Positions 26,185 to 35,392 are shown, counted from the first letter of the stretch. The stretch: DNA of 64,000 nucleotides from UBA1351 sp963677625 (GCA_963677625.2 CAXXSW010000012.1:248001-312000); one strand, 5' to 3'. Numbers and translations: made by a program. The notes: generated from the sequence alone by a model not told the origin.

Positions 26185-27177
26185 ATGAATATTGCTGTAA
26201 TTGGTTCAGGAGGCTGGGGCTGTGCACTAGCTAAAGTGCTTTTTGACAACGAACATCATGTAACCCTGTGGTCAAAGTTTCAGGAAGAAATTGATACGAT
26301 TAGGGAATTAGGAGAAAATCCAGCAAAATTACCTGGAATCCCCCTTCCTAAAGGCTTATATTTAACCAGTAATGTTAAAGAGGCGGTTACTGATAAGGAC
26401 TTACTTGTAATGGCAGTGCCTTCAAGCTTTGTCCGTTCAACGACTGAACTTATCAAACCATATGTTAGTAAAGAAACAATTATTGTTAATGTGGCTAAAG
26501 GAATAGAAGATAAAACTTTTATGACCCTTCAGGAAGTTATTAATGATGTATTGGTAAACAATCGAGTTGCTGTTCTATCAGGTCCTTCTCATGCAGAGGA
26601 GGTTGCCAGAGGAATTCCTACTTCAGTTGTTGTTGGATCTAAAGATGAAGAATTGGTGAAGTTGGTTCAAGACACCTTTATGAATGCTAACTTTAGAGTC
26701 TATGGCAGTTCAGATATTGTTGGTATTGAAATGGGCGGGTCCTTAAAAAATGTTATTGCCCTTGCTGCAGGAGTATCAGATGGTCTTGGACATGGTGATA
26801 ATACTAAGGCGGCGCTTATGACCCGGGGTATGGCAGAGATTAGTCGGTTGGGGGCTGCAATGGGAGCTGATCCTATGACTTTTAACGGCTTGTCTGGCAT
26901 TGGTGACTTGATCGTTACCTGTACATCCATGCATTCTAGAAACAGAAGAGCAGGTATCCTTATTGGAAAAGGTGCTAGTCTTAAAGAAGCTCTTGAAGAG
27001 GTGCAAATGGTTGTTGAAGGTGTTTATTCAGCTAAGGCAGCCTTAGGGCTTGCGAAAAAGTATCATGTGGAAATGCCTATTATTGAAAAGGTTAATGGAG
27101 TTCTTTTTAAGGGTGAAAGCCCTGCAAAAGCAGTTGATGAGCTGATGAACAGAGAAAAGAAATTTGAATCTGTATAA
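26185..27177 (+). CDS. gpsA: NAD(P)-dependent glycerol-3-phosphate dehydrogenase
   Basis: GpsA reduces dihydroxyacetone phosphate to glycerol-3-phosphate for phospholipid synthesis. From ATG 26185 the protein has 330 residues and opens with the Rossmann motif IAVIGSGGWGCALAKVL. Other signatures are LSGPSHAEEVARGIPTSVV, the catalytic-Lys region GGSLKNVIALAAGVSDGLGHGDN and NGLSGIGDLIVTCTS. A longer frame from 26134 exists but would overlap plsY and has no supporting site. Confidence 0.96.
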   Translation: MNIAVIGSGGWGCALAKVLFDNEHHVTLWSKFQEEIDTIRELGENPAKLPGIPLPKGLYLTSNVKEAVTDKDLLVMAVPSSFVRSTTELIKPYVSKETIIVNVAKGIEDKTFMTLQEVINDVLVNNRVAVLSGPSHAEEVARGIPTSVVVGSKDEELVKLVQDTFMNANFRVYGSSDIVGIEMGGSLKNVIALAAGVSDGLGHGDNTKAALMTRGMAEISRLGAAMGADPMTFNGLSGIGDLIVTCTSMHSRNRRAGILIGKGASLKEALEEVQMVVEGVYSAKAALGLAKKYHVEMPIIEKVNGVLFKGESPAKAVDELMNREKKFESV

Positions 27178-27183
27178 TAGCTC

Positions 27184-27212
27184 TTGTTTTCGTAGAAAAG
27201 TTATGTTACAAT
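27184..27212 (+). promoter_or_regulatory. Promoter of the rimP-nusA-infB operon
   Basis: TTGTTT (27184-27189) and TACAAT (27207-27212) are 17 bp apart, with an extended -10 TG at 27204-27205. It lies directly after gpsA and 79 bp before rimP. Confidence 0.6.
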
Positions 27213-27237
27213 ATGTATACTATAGATAAGATTACAG

Positions 27238-27268
27238 AAAGAGTGGACGCCGGTCCACTCTTTTGTTT
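27238..27268 (+). promoter_or_regulatory. Leader hairpin before rimP, terminator-like
   Basis: An 11-bp perfect stem (AAAGAGTGGAC at 27238-27248 with 27253-27263) with loop GCCG is followed by TGTTTG. If the promoter just upstream is used, this hairpin forms about 20 nt into the transcript, so it could act as an attenuator or a 5' stabiliser. It could also end readthrough from gpsA. Confidence 0.55.
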
Positions 27269-27290
27269 GAGTAAGAGAGGATGTGAAAAG

Positions 27291-27755
27291 ATGGCATCAA
27301 AAAAGCAAATTGAAGAATTGGCTCTTAAGGTGATTACTCCTATTTGTGAAGAACAGAACCTGGAATGTGTCGATGCAGAATTTGTCAAGGAAGCCGGCCA
27401 TTATTATTTAAGAATTTTTCTGGATAAGGAAGGCGGAATTACAGTTAATGACTGCGAAGCAGCTAGTCGTGCTTTTGAAGTAATATTCGACAAGGAGGAT
27501 CCTATAAAAGATCCTTATATACTGGAAGTAAGTTCGCCAGGACTTGACCGTCCTCTAAAGAAGGATAAGGATTTTGAACGTCACTTAGGTGATATGGTTG
27601 AATTAAAGCTTTATAAGTCTATTGACAAGGTCAAAGAGTTTTCAGGTGTTTTGGAAACTTTTGACAATGAGACCGTGACGGTTAATGTGGATGATAAAGT
27701 TATGGTATTTAATAGAAAAGATATAGCTATGATACGTTTGGCTATTATTTTCTAA
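27291..27755 (+). CDS. rimP: Ribosome maturation factor RimP
   Basis: RimP helps assemble the 30S subunit. From ATG 27291 it has 154 residues, the normal length; the longer frame from 27213 would translate the leader hairpin and is rejected. Family motifs seen are LDKEGGITVNDCEAASRAFE, YILEVSSPGLDRPLKKDKDF and the C-terminal Sm-like domain. It opens the classical rimP-nusA-rnpM-ylxQ-infB operon. Confidence 0.95.
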   Translation: MASKKQIEELALKVITPICEEQNLECVDAEFVKEAGHYYLRIFLDKEGGITVNDCEAASRAFEVIFDKEDPIKDPYILEVSSPGLDRPLKKDKDFERHLGDMVELKLYKSIDKVKEFSGVLETFDNETVTVNVDDKVMVFNRKDIAMIRLAIIF

Positions 27756-27840
27756 TGTTGTTTAGCTATATAGCGTACAACATATTTATATAGATTATGC
27801 ATGCAAACCTTAGTGGTTGTACGGTGATTTGCCGTCGGTA
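27756..27840 (+). promoter_or_regulatory. Structured spacer between rimP and nusA
   Basis: The 113-bp spacer is long for this packed operon and holds three small stem-loops: TGTTGT/ACAACA enclosing GCTA-TA-TAGC (27756-27782), AACC-TTAGT-GGTT (27806-27818) and ACGG/CCGT (27821-27835). It may be a nusA leader or processing region. No -35/-10 pair is evident. Confidence 0.4.
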
Positions 27841-27868
27841 TAATTCAATTAGAAGGAGGATAAAAAAC

Positions 27869-29020
27869 ATGAATGCTGAATTCATTCAAGCATTAAACCA
27901 AATCGAAAAGGAAAAGAATATTAGCAAGGAAGTTCTTATTGAGGCTATTGAGAACTCATTGTTGACTGCATGTAAGAACCATTATGGTACATCATCTAAT
28001 ATACAAGTTACTATTGATAATGAAAAGGGTAATGTAACCGTAATCGCAGAAAAAGAAGTTGTTGAAGTGGTAGAACACAAGGAGTTGGAAATATCTCTAG
28101 AAGCTGCAAAGGAGATTGATCCTGGTTTTACTATTGGCGACGTTGTACAAATTGAAGTGACACCTAAAGACTTTGGCCGTATTGCAGCTCAGAAGGCTAA
28201 ACAAGTGGTCGTTCAAAAAATTCGTGAGGCAGAGAGAGACCTTCTTTTCAATTCTTATCAAGAAAAAGAAAGAGAAGTTGTAACCGGAATTATACAAAGA
28301 ACAGTTAAGAATAACGTTATTGTTAATCTGGGTAAAATTGATGGTATTTTATCTGAAAAAGAACAAGTTCATACTGAAAGTTATCCATTGAACCAAAGAC
28401 TGAAAGTATATGTTATCGAAGTGAAACCTGGAACTAAAGGCCCTAAAATCTATGTTTCTAGAACTCACCCTGATCTTGTGAAACGTCTCTTTGAGCAGGA
28501 AGTTCCTGAAGTTCATGATGGAGTTGTTGAGATTAAGTCAATTTCAAGAGAAGCAGGTTCAAGAACAAAGATTGCTGTTCATTCTATTAAAGCTGAAGTT
28601 GATCCTGTCGGTTCTTGTGTTGGACATAATGGTTCAAGAGTGGGAATCATTGTTGATGAGCTTCATGGTGAGAAAATTGATATCATTCCATGGAGTGATA
28701 ACATTGCAGAATTTATTGCATCATCACTTAGTCCATCTAAAGTTGTACAGGTGGCTGTGGATACTGTAGAACAAAGCGCTAAAGTTATTGTTCCTGATTA
28801 TCAGCTATCACTAGCTATTGGTAAAGAAGGACAGAATGCTAGACTAGCTGCAAAATTAACAGGATTTAGAATTGACATTAAGAGTGAGACACAAGCGAGG
28901 GAAGTGGATTTTATTTCTGGAGAAGACCTTGAAAAAGAAGGAGTTATGACTTTAGGCAACGTAAGTAATTACGATCAAGACGAAATAATGCCTTTTGATG
29001 AGTCATTATTTGAAGACTAA
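27869..29020 (+). CDS. nusA: Transcription termination/antitermination protein NusA
   Basis: NusA binds RNA polymerase and nascent RNA, affecting pausing and termination. The 383-residue protein has an N-terminal domain (1-125), an S1 domain (about 135-200; GIIQRTVKNNVIVNLGKIDGIL) and KH domains (about 205-350; DPVGSCVGHNGSRVGIIVDEL and AIGKEGQNARLAAKLTG). It lacks the acidic C-terminal repeats of proteobacterial NusA, as is usual in Firmicutes. ATG 27869 follows AGAAGGAGGA; the in-frame start at 27797 has no such site. Confidence 0.96.
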   Translation: MNAEFIQALNQIEKEKNISKEVLIEAIENSLLTACKNHYGTSSNIQVTIDNEKGNVTVIAEKEVVEVVEHKELEISLEAAKEIDPGFTIGDVVQIEVTPKDFGRIAAQKAKQVVVQKIREAERDLLFNSYQEKEREVVTGIIQRTVKNNVIVNLGKIDGILSEKEQVHTESYPLNQRLKVYVIEVKPGTKGPKIYVSRTHPDLVKRLFEQEVPEVHDGVVEIKSISREAGSRTKIAVHSIKAEVDPVGSCVGHNGSRVGIIVDELHGEKIDIIPWSDNIAEFIASSLSPSKVVQVAVDTVEQSAKVIVPDYQLSLAIGKEGQNARLAAKLTGFRIDIKSETQAREVDFISGEDLEKEGVMTLGNVSNYDQDEIMPFDESLFED

Positions 29021-29286
29021 TGCCAAAAAAGCTACCCCTTAGGAAGTGTACCGGTTGTCATGAAATGAAAGATAAGCGTCAAATGATTCGTGTTGTCAAG
29101 ACTAAAGACGGTGACATGTTTATTGACAAGACCGGTAAGGCGAATGGACGTGGTGCATACATATGCCCCTCAAAAACGTGCTTTGAAAAAGCTTACAACA
29201 ATAAAGGTTTAGAAAGATCCTTCAAAACTAAAATCCCTCAAGAAACATATGATGCCCTTAAGGAGGCAATGAACGAATTTGAATAA
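29020..29286 (+). CDS. rnpM: YlxR/RnpM RNA-binding protein
   Basis: The 88-residue DUF448 protein shows RKCTGCHEMKDKRQMIRVV and KANGRGAYICPSKTCFEKA. The family member in B. subtilis, YlxR, has been described as an RNase P modulator. Its start overlaps the nusA stop by one base, and its end overlaps the next gene by 8 bp. Confidence 0.93.
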   Translation: MPKKLPLRKCTGCHEMKDKRQMIRVVKTKDGDMFIDKTGKANGRGAYICPSKTCFEKAYNNKGLERSFKTKIPQETYDALKEAMNEFE

Positions 29287-29575
29287 ATCATTGAATATGA
29301 TTGGACTGTCTATGAAAGCTGGCAAGATCAAAGCAGGAGAATTTTCTGTTGAACAATCGATTAAAGCTGGTCATTCATATTTGGTCATCATTGCAGAAGA
29401 TGCATCAGATAATACAAAGAAAAAATTTACCAATATGTGTAAATATAGAGATTTACCTTATTACATAGGTTTCACCAAGAGTGAATTAGGCCATGCAATA
29501 GGTAAGGAAATGCGAGCAACTGTATCTGTGAATGATGAGAATTTTGCACAGAGCATACTAAAAACTTGGAGGTGA
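29279..29575 (+). CDS. ylxQ: YlxQ, L7Ae-family ribosomal protein
   Basis: This 98-residue L7Ae/L30e-fold protein probably binds K-turn RNA. It opens LNMIGLSMKAGKIKAGEFSVEQSI and includes LVIIAEDASDNTKKKF. The start is a TTG at 29279, 12 nt after AGGAGG (29261-29266) and overlapping rnpM; this gives the family N-terminus, whereas the next ATG would remove the first strand. Confidence 0.9.
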   Translation: MNKSLNMIGLSMKAGKIKAGEFSVEQSIKAGHSYLVIIAEDASDNTKKKFTNMCKYRDLPYYIGFTKSELGHAIGKEMRATVSVNDENFAQSILKTWR

Positions 29576-29579
29576 TCAG

Positions 29580-32162
29580 ATGTCTAAAAGACGTGTACAC
29601 GAACTTGCGAAACAGCTTGGTCTGGATTCAAAAGAGTTAATCACAACTTTACAGGCTATGAACATCGAAGTCAAGAACCATATGAGTTCCTTGTCTGAAG
29701 ATGATGAGAAAAGGATAATTGGAAGATATAAAAACAAATCTTCTAATACGAATAAAGGAAATAGTCAGAACCAGACCAAATCTGATAGTGATAACAGAAA
29801 CGGTGGAAACGCTCAAAAGCGTTCTGACAACAAAACTGGTCAACAAAACCGGAGTAACCAGGGTCGAAGTTCCAGTCAGAATAACAGGAATAATAACCAA
29901 GGCAATAGAAATACCAGTGGTCAAGGCGAACGCAGTAATCAGGCTAATCGAAATAGGCAGACTACTGGAAATAATCAACCTAATAGAAATAATCAGTCTA
30001 ATAGAAGTAATCAGACTAATCGTACCGGGGGACAAGCTAGCAGAGGTAACAGTCAAGAAAACCGGAATCAGAACCAAACGAATAAAAGCACCAGTACCAA
30101 TAGAAATTCAAACCAGACTAGAAATAATAGTCAAGGAAGGTCAACTACTCAAGGAAGACCAAATACTCAAGGCAATAGAAGTAGCCAAGGAAAACCTAAC
30201 ACTCCAGCTAATAAAAGCGGTCAGTCAACTACTACTGGTAATAAACCACAAGCTAATAGGACTGATAGGAGAACTCAAGGTAAGAGTAATTATCCTAACA
30301 AGAAAAATGATAGTAGAAACAAAAAGACTGAATATAAACCACGTAACCTAGAGAAAAAAGAAAAGCAAAAGTACAAGAAAAAACATGTTGAAGAAGTTGT
30401 TGAGGAAAAATCAGAAGTAATCACTATTGGTTCTGAAATAGCTGTAAAAGCTTTAGCAGAAATGATTGAACAACCAATTAGTGAATTAGTTAAAAACCTT
30501 ATGATGCGTGGCATTATGGCTACTGCTAATCAGGAAATCAACTATGATTTAGCTTCTGAACTTGCTATGGAATATGATTATCTTGTTGAAAAAGCAACAG
30601 ATGAAGACTTTGTTGAAGAATTCTTTAAAACTGAGCCGGATGATGAGAAAGATCTTAAGAAACGTCCACCAGTTGTTGTTGTTATGGGTCATGTTGACCA
30701 TGGTAAAACTTCCTTATTAGATGCTATACGTGAAGCTAGAGTTACTGAAGGCGAACATGGTGGTATTACTCAGCATATCGGTGCATACTCAGTAAAAATT
30801 AATGACGAACCAATCACTTTTCTTGATACTCCAGGACATGAAGCCTTTACGGCAATGCGTCTGCGTGGTGCTATGGCTACTGATATTGCAATTTTAGTTG
30901 TTGCTGCTGATGACGGAGTTATGCCTCAGACAATTGAGGCGATTAATCATGCAAAAGCTGCTGGTGTTCAAATCATTGTTGCCATTAACAAGATTGATAA
31001 AGAAGGCGCTAACCCTGACCGAGTTAAGCAGGAATTAATTGAATATGAATTAGTACCTGAGGACTGGGGTGGAGATACAATCTGTGTACCAGTATCGGCT
31101 ATTAAGAAGACTGGTATTGATGAACTTCTTGAAATGATTATACTTGTGTCGGAATTGGAAGACCTAAAAGCAAATCCAAAAAGAGAAGCTAGAGGTATTA
31201 TTGTTGAAGCTCAGCTTGATAAGGGACGTGGACCAGTAGCAACAGTATTGGTACAAAATGGTACCCTAAAAGTTGGTGATGCAGTTCTTGCTGGCAATAC
31301 ATATGGTAAAGTCAGAGCCATGCTAGACGATGCAGGTAAGCGTGTGAAGATAGCAGGTCCTTCTAAACCGGTTGAGATACTTGGCCTTGACGAAGTTCCG
31401 GCTGCAGGAGAAGCCTTCTATGTAACTGAAGGTGACAGGGAAGCGAGACTTATGTCTGAAAAACTCAAATCTTCACAACGTGAGAAGATGATTCAGAATA
31501 CACCTCAAAAAGTTAGCCTAGACGATCTCTTCCATCAAATTCACGAGGGTGAGATGAAAGAACTGAAATTAATCGTAAAAGCTGACGTACAAGGTTCTGT
31601 AGAAGCGGTTAAACAAAGTCTTATGAAGCTTTCCAATGAAGAAGTTGTCATCAATATTATTCATGGCGGAGTAGGTGCCATCAATGAATCTGATGTAATG
31701 TTGGCAAGTGCATCAAATGCAATTATTATTGGTTTCAATGTAAGACCTGAATCAACTGCAAAATCCGCAGCTGAATTGGAAAAAATTGATGTAAGACTTT
31801 ACAGGGTTATCTATAACGCGATTGAAGATATCGAATTGGCTATGAAAGGTATGCTTGATCCTATATTCCAGGAAAAAGTTATTGGTCATGCAGAGGTTCG
31901 TGATACTTTTACTGTGTCAAATGTAGGTACTATTGCTGGTTCATATGTAACAGATGGTAATATGAAGCGAAATGCCAGTGCAAGATTAGTTCGTAATGGC
32001 ATCGTTCTTTATGAAGGTGAAATGGCTTCTCTTAAACGTTTTAAAGACGATGTAAAGGAAGTTGCTACCGGATATGAATGTGGTATTATGCTTGAAAAAT
32101 ATAACGACCTAAAAATTGGCGATATTATTGAAGCATTCATAATGGAAGAGATACCACGATAA
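29580..32162 (+). CDS. infB: Translation initiation factor IF-2
   Basis: IF-2 is the GTPase that brings initiator tRNA to the ribosome. The 860-residue protein has an IF2_N domain (1-55), a very long Asn/Gln/Arg/Ser/Thr-rich low-complexity linker (about 58-245), a basic Lys stretch, a second IF2_N domain (about 285-335), the G domain (GHVDHGKT at 370-377, DTPGHEAF, NKID), and domains II, III and IV. The linker is unusual in composition: it has few of the Ala, Pro or acidic residues common in other IF-2 linkers. Confidence 0.97.
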   Translation: MSKRRVHELAKQLGLDSKELITTLQAMNIEVKNHMSSLSEDDEKRIIGRYKNKSSNTNKGNSQNQTKSDSDNRNGGNAQKRSDNKTGQQNRSNQGRSSSQNNRNNNQGNRNTSGQGERSNQANRNRQTTGNNQPNRNNQSNRSNQTNRTGGQASRGNSQENRNQNQTNKSTSTNRNSNQTRNNSQGRSTTQGRPNTQGNRSSQGKPNTPANKSGQSTTTGNKPQANRTDRRTQGKSNYPNKKNDSRNKKTEYKPRNLEKKEKQKYKKKHVEEVVEEKSEVITIGSEIAVKALAEMIEQPISELVKNLMMRGIMATANQEINYDLASELAMEYDYLVEKATDEDFVEEFFKTEPDDEKDLKKRPPVVVVMGHVDHGKTSLLDAIREARVTEGEHGGITQHIGAYSVKINDEPITFLDTPGHEAFTAMRLRGAMATDIAILVVAADDGVMPQTIEAINHAKAAGVQIIVAINKIDKEGANPDRVKQELIEYELVPEDWGGDTICVPVSAIKKTGIDELLEMIILVSELEDLKANPKREARGIIVEAQLDKGRGPVATVLVQNGTLKVGDAVLAGNTYGKVRAMLDDAGKRVKIAGPSKPVEILGLDEVPAAGEAFYVTEGDREARLMSEKLKSSQREKMIQNTPQKVSLDDLFHQIHEGEMKELKLIVKADVQGSVEAVKQSLMKLSNEEVVINIIHGGVGAINESDVMLASASNAIIIGFNVRPESTAKSAAELEKIDVRLYRVIYNAIEDIELAMKGMLDPIFQEKVIGHAEVRDTFTVSNVGTIAGSYVTDGNMKRNASARLVRNGIVLYEGEMASLKRFKDDVKEVATGYECGIMLEKYNDLKIGDIIEAFIMEEIPR

Positions 32163-32208
32163 ACTTGAAACTTAAAACTTGCAACCATTTTATAAAGCAG
32201 GTGACTTC

Positions 32209-32586
32209 ATGAAAAAAAATAGTAATAGAATCGTTAGAATAAACGAAGAAATCAAGCACGAATTAAGTGCAATCATTCGTGACGGAATTAAGGACCCTAG
32301 GGTGGATACATTGGTTAGTATTGTCTATGTTGATACCACTCCAGACCTTAAATTCTGTAAAGTTTTTTTCAGTACTTTAGGTGATGAATCGAAGCACCAG
32401 GACACCCTAGAGGGACTGAAAAACTCTGCTGGCTATATCCGTAAGGAGTTGGCTAGAAGAGTGAATCTTCGAAATACACCGGAATTGAAATTTGTGGTGG
32501 ATCATTCCATTGAATACGGTGTTAATATGAGTAAGCTGATTAAAGAAGTAACAGAGAAAGATCAGCATAACCATGATGAAGATTAA
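32209..32586 (+). CDS. rbfA: Ribosome-binding factor A
   Basis: RbfA is a KH-fold 30S maturation factor of 125 residues: RIVRINEEIKHELSAIIRDGIKDPRV and LRNTPELKFVVDHSIEYGV match the family. ATG 32209 follows CAGGTGA; the in-frame TTG at 32179 would give a non-family extension. A His/Asp-rich tail ends it, and it overlaps nrnA by 14 bp. Confidence 0.95.
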   Translation: MKKNSNRIVRINEEIKHELSAIIRDGIKDPRVDTLVSIVYVDTTPDLKFCKVFFSTLGDESKHQDTLEGLKNSAGYIRKELARRVNLRNTPELKFVVDHSIEYGVNMSKLIKEVTEKDQHNHDED

Positions 32587-33568
32587 TGAATTATTAAGCC
32601 TATTACCAGAAGGTGAACATGTCTATATTACAGGACATGTTCACCCTGACGGTGATTGCGTTGGTGCTGCATTAGGCTTATATCAAATAATTATGAATAT
32701 GAGAGATGTAACTGTTATATTAGAAGAACGACCAGAAAGTTATAGAGACTTGTCTGGTTTTAGTCATATCATGACATATGAAAAATTTGAAGATGAAAAA
32801 TCAACTATTTTTGAAGAAAATTATTCTTTGATTATTGTTGATTCTGGAGATTTAACTCGAATTGAACCGATTGTTGAACTTTTTAATCGTGCTTCAACAA
32901 CTGTAAATATAGATCATCATGAAAGTAATACTTATTTTGCTAATCATAATTATGTCGATACCAAGGCTAGTTCAACAAGTGAAATGATTGGACTTATGGC
33001 AGGCCTTCTTGATGGAGATTTAACATATCTAACAAAAAAAATCAGCGAATGTCTTTATACCGGTATCATCTACGATACAGGTGTTTTTAAGCACAGTAAT
33101 ACTAGGTATGAAACGCATGTAATAGCTGGTTATTTACTTACAAGCGGAATAGATTTTACTGGTATGATTAATCGAATGTACTTTACAAGGTCTGCTAAAA
33201 GCATAAAGGCTCTTGGTATTGCTATTCATAACTTAACCATTGAAAATGAGGGTTCTATTGCTATGACCGTTATTGGCTACGAAGAATTAGTAAAAGAATC
33301 CCTTGTCAAGCAAGATACAGAGAGCGTGGTCTCCTTTCTAAATGAAATTGAAGGACCACATGCAAGCGTTTTTCTCCTTGAATTATCACCAAACAATTTC
33401 AAAGGCAGTTTTAGAGCCAAGGGTTCTATAAATGTATGCAATGTGGCTAAAGTCTTCGGTGGTGGTGGACATATCAAAGCTTCCGGTTGTACTATAGAGG
33501 ATACTTTGGATAATGCAAAAAATAGAGTTTTAAAGGAGATGGAAGTTGAACTTCAACGGCATCATTAA
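32573..33568 (+). CDS. nrnA: DHH-family oligoribonuclease / pAp phosphatase NrnA
   Basis: NrnA proteins degrade nanoRNA and pGpG and dephosphorylate pAp. The 331-residue protein has ITGHVHPDGDCVGAALGLY, VDSGDLTRIE and the DHH motif in NIDHHESNTYFA (DHH domain, about 1-190), then a DHHA1 domain with GGGGHIKASGCTI near the end. Its position between rbfA and truB is standard in Firmicutes. pGpG hydrolysis would link it to the EAL protein at 16522, which is inference. Confidence 0.94.
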   Translation: MMKINELLSLLPEGEHVYITGHVHPDGDCVGAALGLYQIIMNMRDVTVILEERPESYRDLSGFSHIMTYEKFEDEKSTIFEENYSLIIVDSGDLTRIEPIVELFNRASTTVNIDHHESNTYFANHNYVDTKASSTSEMIGLMAGLLDGDLTYLTKKISECLYTGIIYDTGVFKHSNTRYETHVIAGYLLTSGIDFTGMINRMYFTRSAKSIKALGIAIHNLTIENEGSIAMTVIGYEELVKESLVKQDTESVVSFLNEIEGPHASVFLLELSPNNFKGSFRAKGSINVCNVAKVFGGGGHIKASGCTIEDTLDNAKNRVLKEMEVELQRHH

Positions 33569-34448
33569 TGTATATAAGGAAAAAGGCTATACTTCTTTTG
33601 ATGTTGTAGCTGTAATTAGAAAAATATTTGGAATGAAAAAGGTTGGACATACAGGAACTCTTGATCCTGATGCAACAGGAGTCTTACCTATATGTCTAGG
33701 TAAAGGAACGAAAGTAGTTGATTTATTAACTGATAAAGATAAGACCTATCGTGCGGAATGTAAGTTGGGGTTCAGAACTGACACACAGGATATATCAGGG
33801 ACTATTATTGACCAATCTTCCCAAAAGATTTCGTTTCCAGACTTTGAGGAGGCCCTATTAAGTTTTGTAGGTGACTATAATCAGATTCCACCTATGTATT
33901 CGGCTCTTAAACACAAGGGTAAAAAGCTTTATGAATTGGCTAGACAAGGTATAACCATTGAGAGAGAAGCCAGGCCGGTAAAAATACATTCCATAACCAA
34001 TATTCATCAAATAGACAATATGTCTTATGGCTTTGATGTGAGATGTTCTAAAGGGACATATATAAGAACGCTGATTGATGATTTAGGAACTCAATTAGGG
34101 TCTTTTGCGTGTATGACTGAACTTGAAAGAATTCAAGTAGGATCTTTTCGACTATCAGAAGCCAAGACTCTTGAAGAGCTTAGAAGAGCTGTTGAAGAGG
34201 GAAAGACAGAGGATCTTATACAATCCATTGATGATCTGTTTAAAGAACTTCCTGAGATTCAGGTGTCGACAGAGTATGAAAAGCCGTTGTATAATGGTAA
34301 TAAACTTCCAATAGACCTTGTTTCAGATGATATGGCAAGGCACAATCAGTATCGCATGTATGATTCACAAGGAAAATTTATTGCCGTCTACAAGAAAGTG
34401 ATTAGAGATGGCGTGACAATATTAAAAGTTGAAAAAATGTTTCATTAA
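33546..34448 (+). CDS. truB: tRNA pseudouridine-55 synthase
   Basis: TruB makes pseudouridine 55 in tRNA. The 300-residue protein shows GIINVYKEKGYTSFDVV, the catalytic-Asp motif GHTGTLDPDATGVLPICLG, and MYSALKHKGKKLYELARQG. The start is TTG 33546, preceded by AAAGGAGATG, inside the 3' end of nrnA (23-bp overlap). This start gives the exact family N-terminus. Confidence 0.95.
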   Translation: MNFNGIINVYKEKGYTSFDVVAVIRKIFGMKKVGHTGTLDPDATGVLPICLGKGTKVVDLLTDKDKTYRAECKLGFRTDTQDISGTIIDQSSQKISFPDFEEALLSFVGDYNQIPPMYSALKHKGKKLYELARQGITIEREARPVKIHSITNIHQIDNMSYGFDVRCSKGTYIRTLIDDLGTQLGSFACMTELERIQVGSFRLSEAKTLEELRRAVEEGKTEDLIQSIDDLFKELPEIQVSTEYEKPLYNGNKLPIDLVSDDMARHNQYRMYDSQGKFIAVYKKVIRDGVTILKVEKMFH

Positions 34449-34459
34449 CGAGGTGACCT

Positions 34460-35392
34460 ATGAAATTTATCACAGATATAAATTCCCTTCATCTTGAAAA
34501 TACAGTAGTGGTCTTAGGGAATTTCGACGGTATACACAAAGGACATTTAACTTTACTGGAAAGAGCCAAAGAGATTGCAAAGAAAAGAGAACTTAAAACT
34601 GTTTTTTTTACTTTCTATCCTCATCCAACTCATGTACTTGCTCCAGTTGAAGTGAAATTAATATATACTGACAGAGAAAAACAACATGTTGCAGAAGATA
34701 TGGGAATGGATTTTTATGTCCGCTTTCCATTTACAAAAGAAACTGCATCTATTGAGGCAGAAGATTTCATCCATACTATCTTGTACCAACATCTCGGTGC
34801 GAAGGCTATTGTAGTAGGAGAAGATTATTCATTTGGTAAAAGCCGTAAAGGAAATGTTGAAACCTTAAAGTCTTTTGAAGAAAGATATGATTATCAATTA
34901 CATGCTTTGACCAAACTTGAGGAAAATGGAGAAATTATTAGTAGTACATGGTTGAGAAAGACCATTCTGGCTGCGGATTTTCCTTTGGTTACCAAACTGA
35001 TGGGGAGGCCATATTTTATATCCGGTCAAGTTGTACATGGGGCTGAACTTGGTCGTAAGATAGGTTTCCCAACAGCTAATATTAAACCTGACAAGCATAA
35101 GCAATTACCTAAACATGGCGTTTATATTTCAACTGTTGATGTACATGGCAAGACTTATTATGGGCTGACTAATGTGGGAACCAAACCTACGATAGATATT
35201 AACTATAAAGAAGTTTTAGTTGAAACATATATTTATGATTTTGATGAAATGATATATGGAGAAGAAATTATTGTAAAATTCCACAAGTACTTACGAAGTG
35301 AGGATGTCTTTAAGACCTTGGATGAACTTATTAATCAGATGAAGTTAGATGAAGAAGATTTAATCGAATACTTTCATTTATTTGTCAAATAA
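34460..35392 (+). CDS. ribF: Bifunctional riboflavin kinase/FAD synthetase
   Basis: RibF converts riboflavin to FMN and FMN to FAD. The 310-residue protein has an N-terminal FMN adenylyltransferase domain (about 15-170; VLGNFDGIHKGHLTLLERA, FFTFYPHP, GEDYSFGKSRKGN, SSTWLR) and a C-terminal riboflavin kinase domain (about 180-305; GRPYFISGQVVHGAELGRKIGFPTAN in two parts, and GLTNVGTKPT). FMN/FAD supply matters for the flavinylated Rnf subunits encoded downstream. Confidence 0.96.
   Translation: MKFITDINSLHLENTVVVLGNFDGIHKGHLTLLERAKEIAKKRELKTVFFTFYPHPTHVLAPVEVKLIYTDREKQHVAEDMGMDFYVRFPFTKETASIEAEDFIHTILYQHLGAKAIVVGEDYSFGKSRKGNVETLKSFEERYDYQLHALTKLEENGEIISSTWLRKTILAADFPLVTKLMGRPYFISGQVVHGAELGRKIGFPTANIKPDKHKQLPKHGVYISTVDVHGKTYYGLTNVGTKPTIDINYKEVLVETYIYDFDEMIYGEEIIVKFHKYLRSEDVFKTLDELINQMKLDEEDLIEYFHLFVK

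Noticed and set aside
29750..30320. CRISPR-like or tandem DNA repeat
   Set aside because: The repeats are irregular codon-level repeats inside the infB frame with no constant spacer.
29649..30351. Long alternative reading frames on both strands over the first part of infB
   Set aside because: They arise from the repetitive low-complexity linker codons; their proteins are equally repetitive (Ile/Ser/Val-rich) and match no family, while the infB frame is certain.
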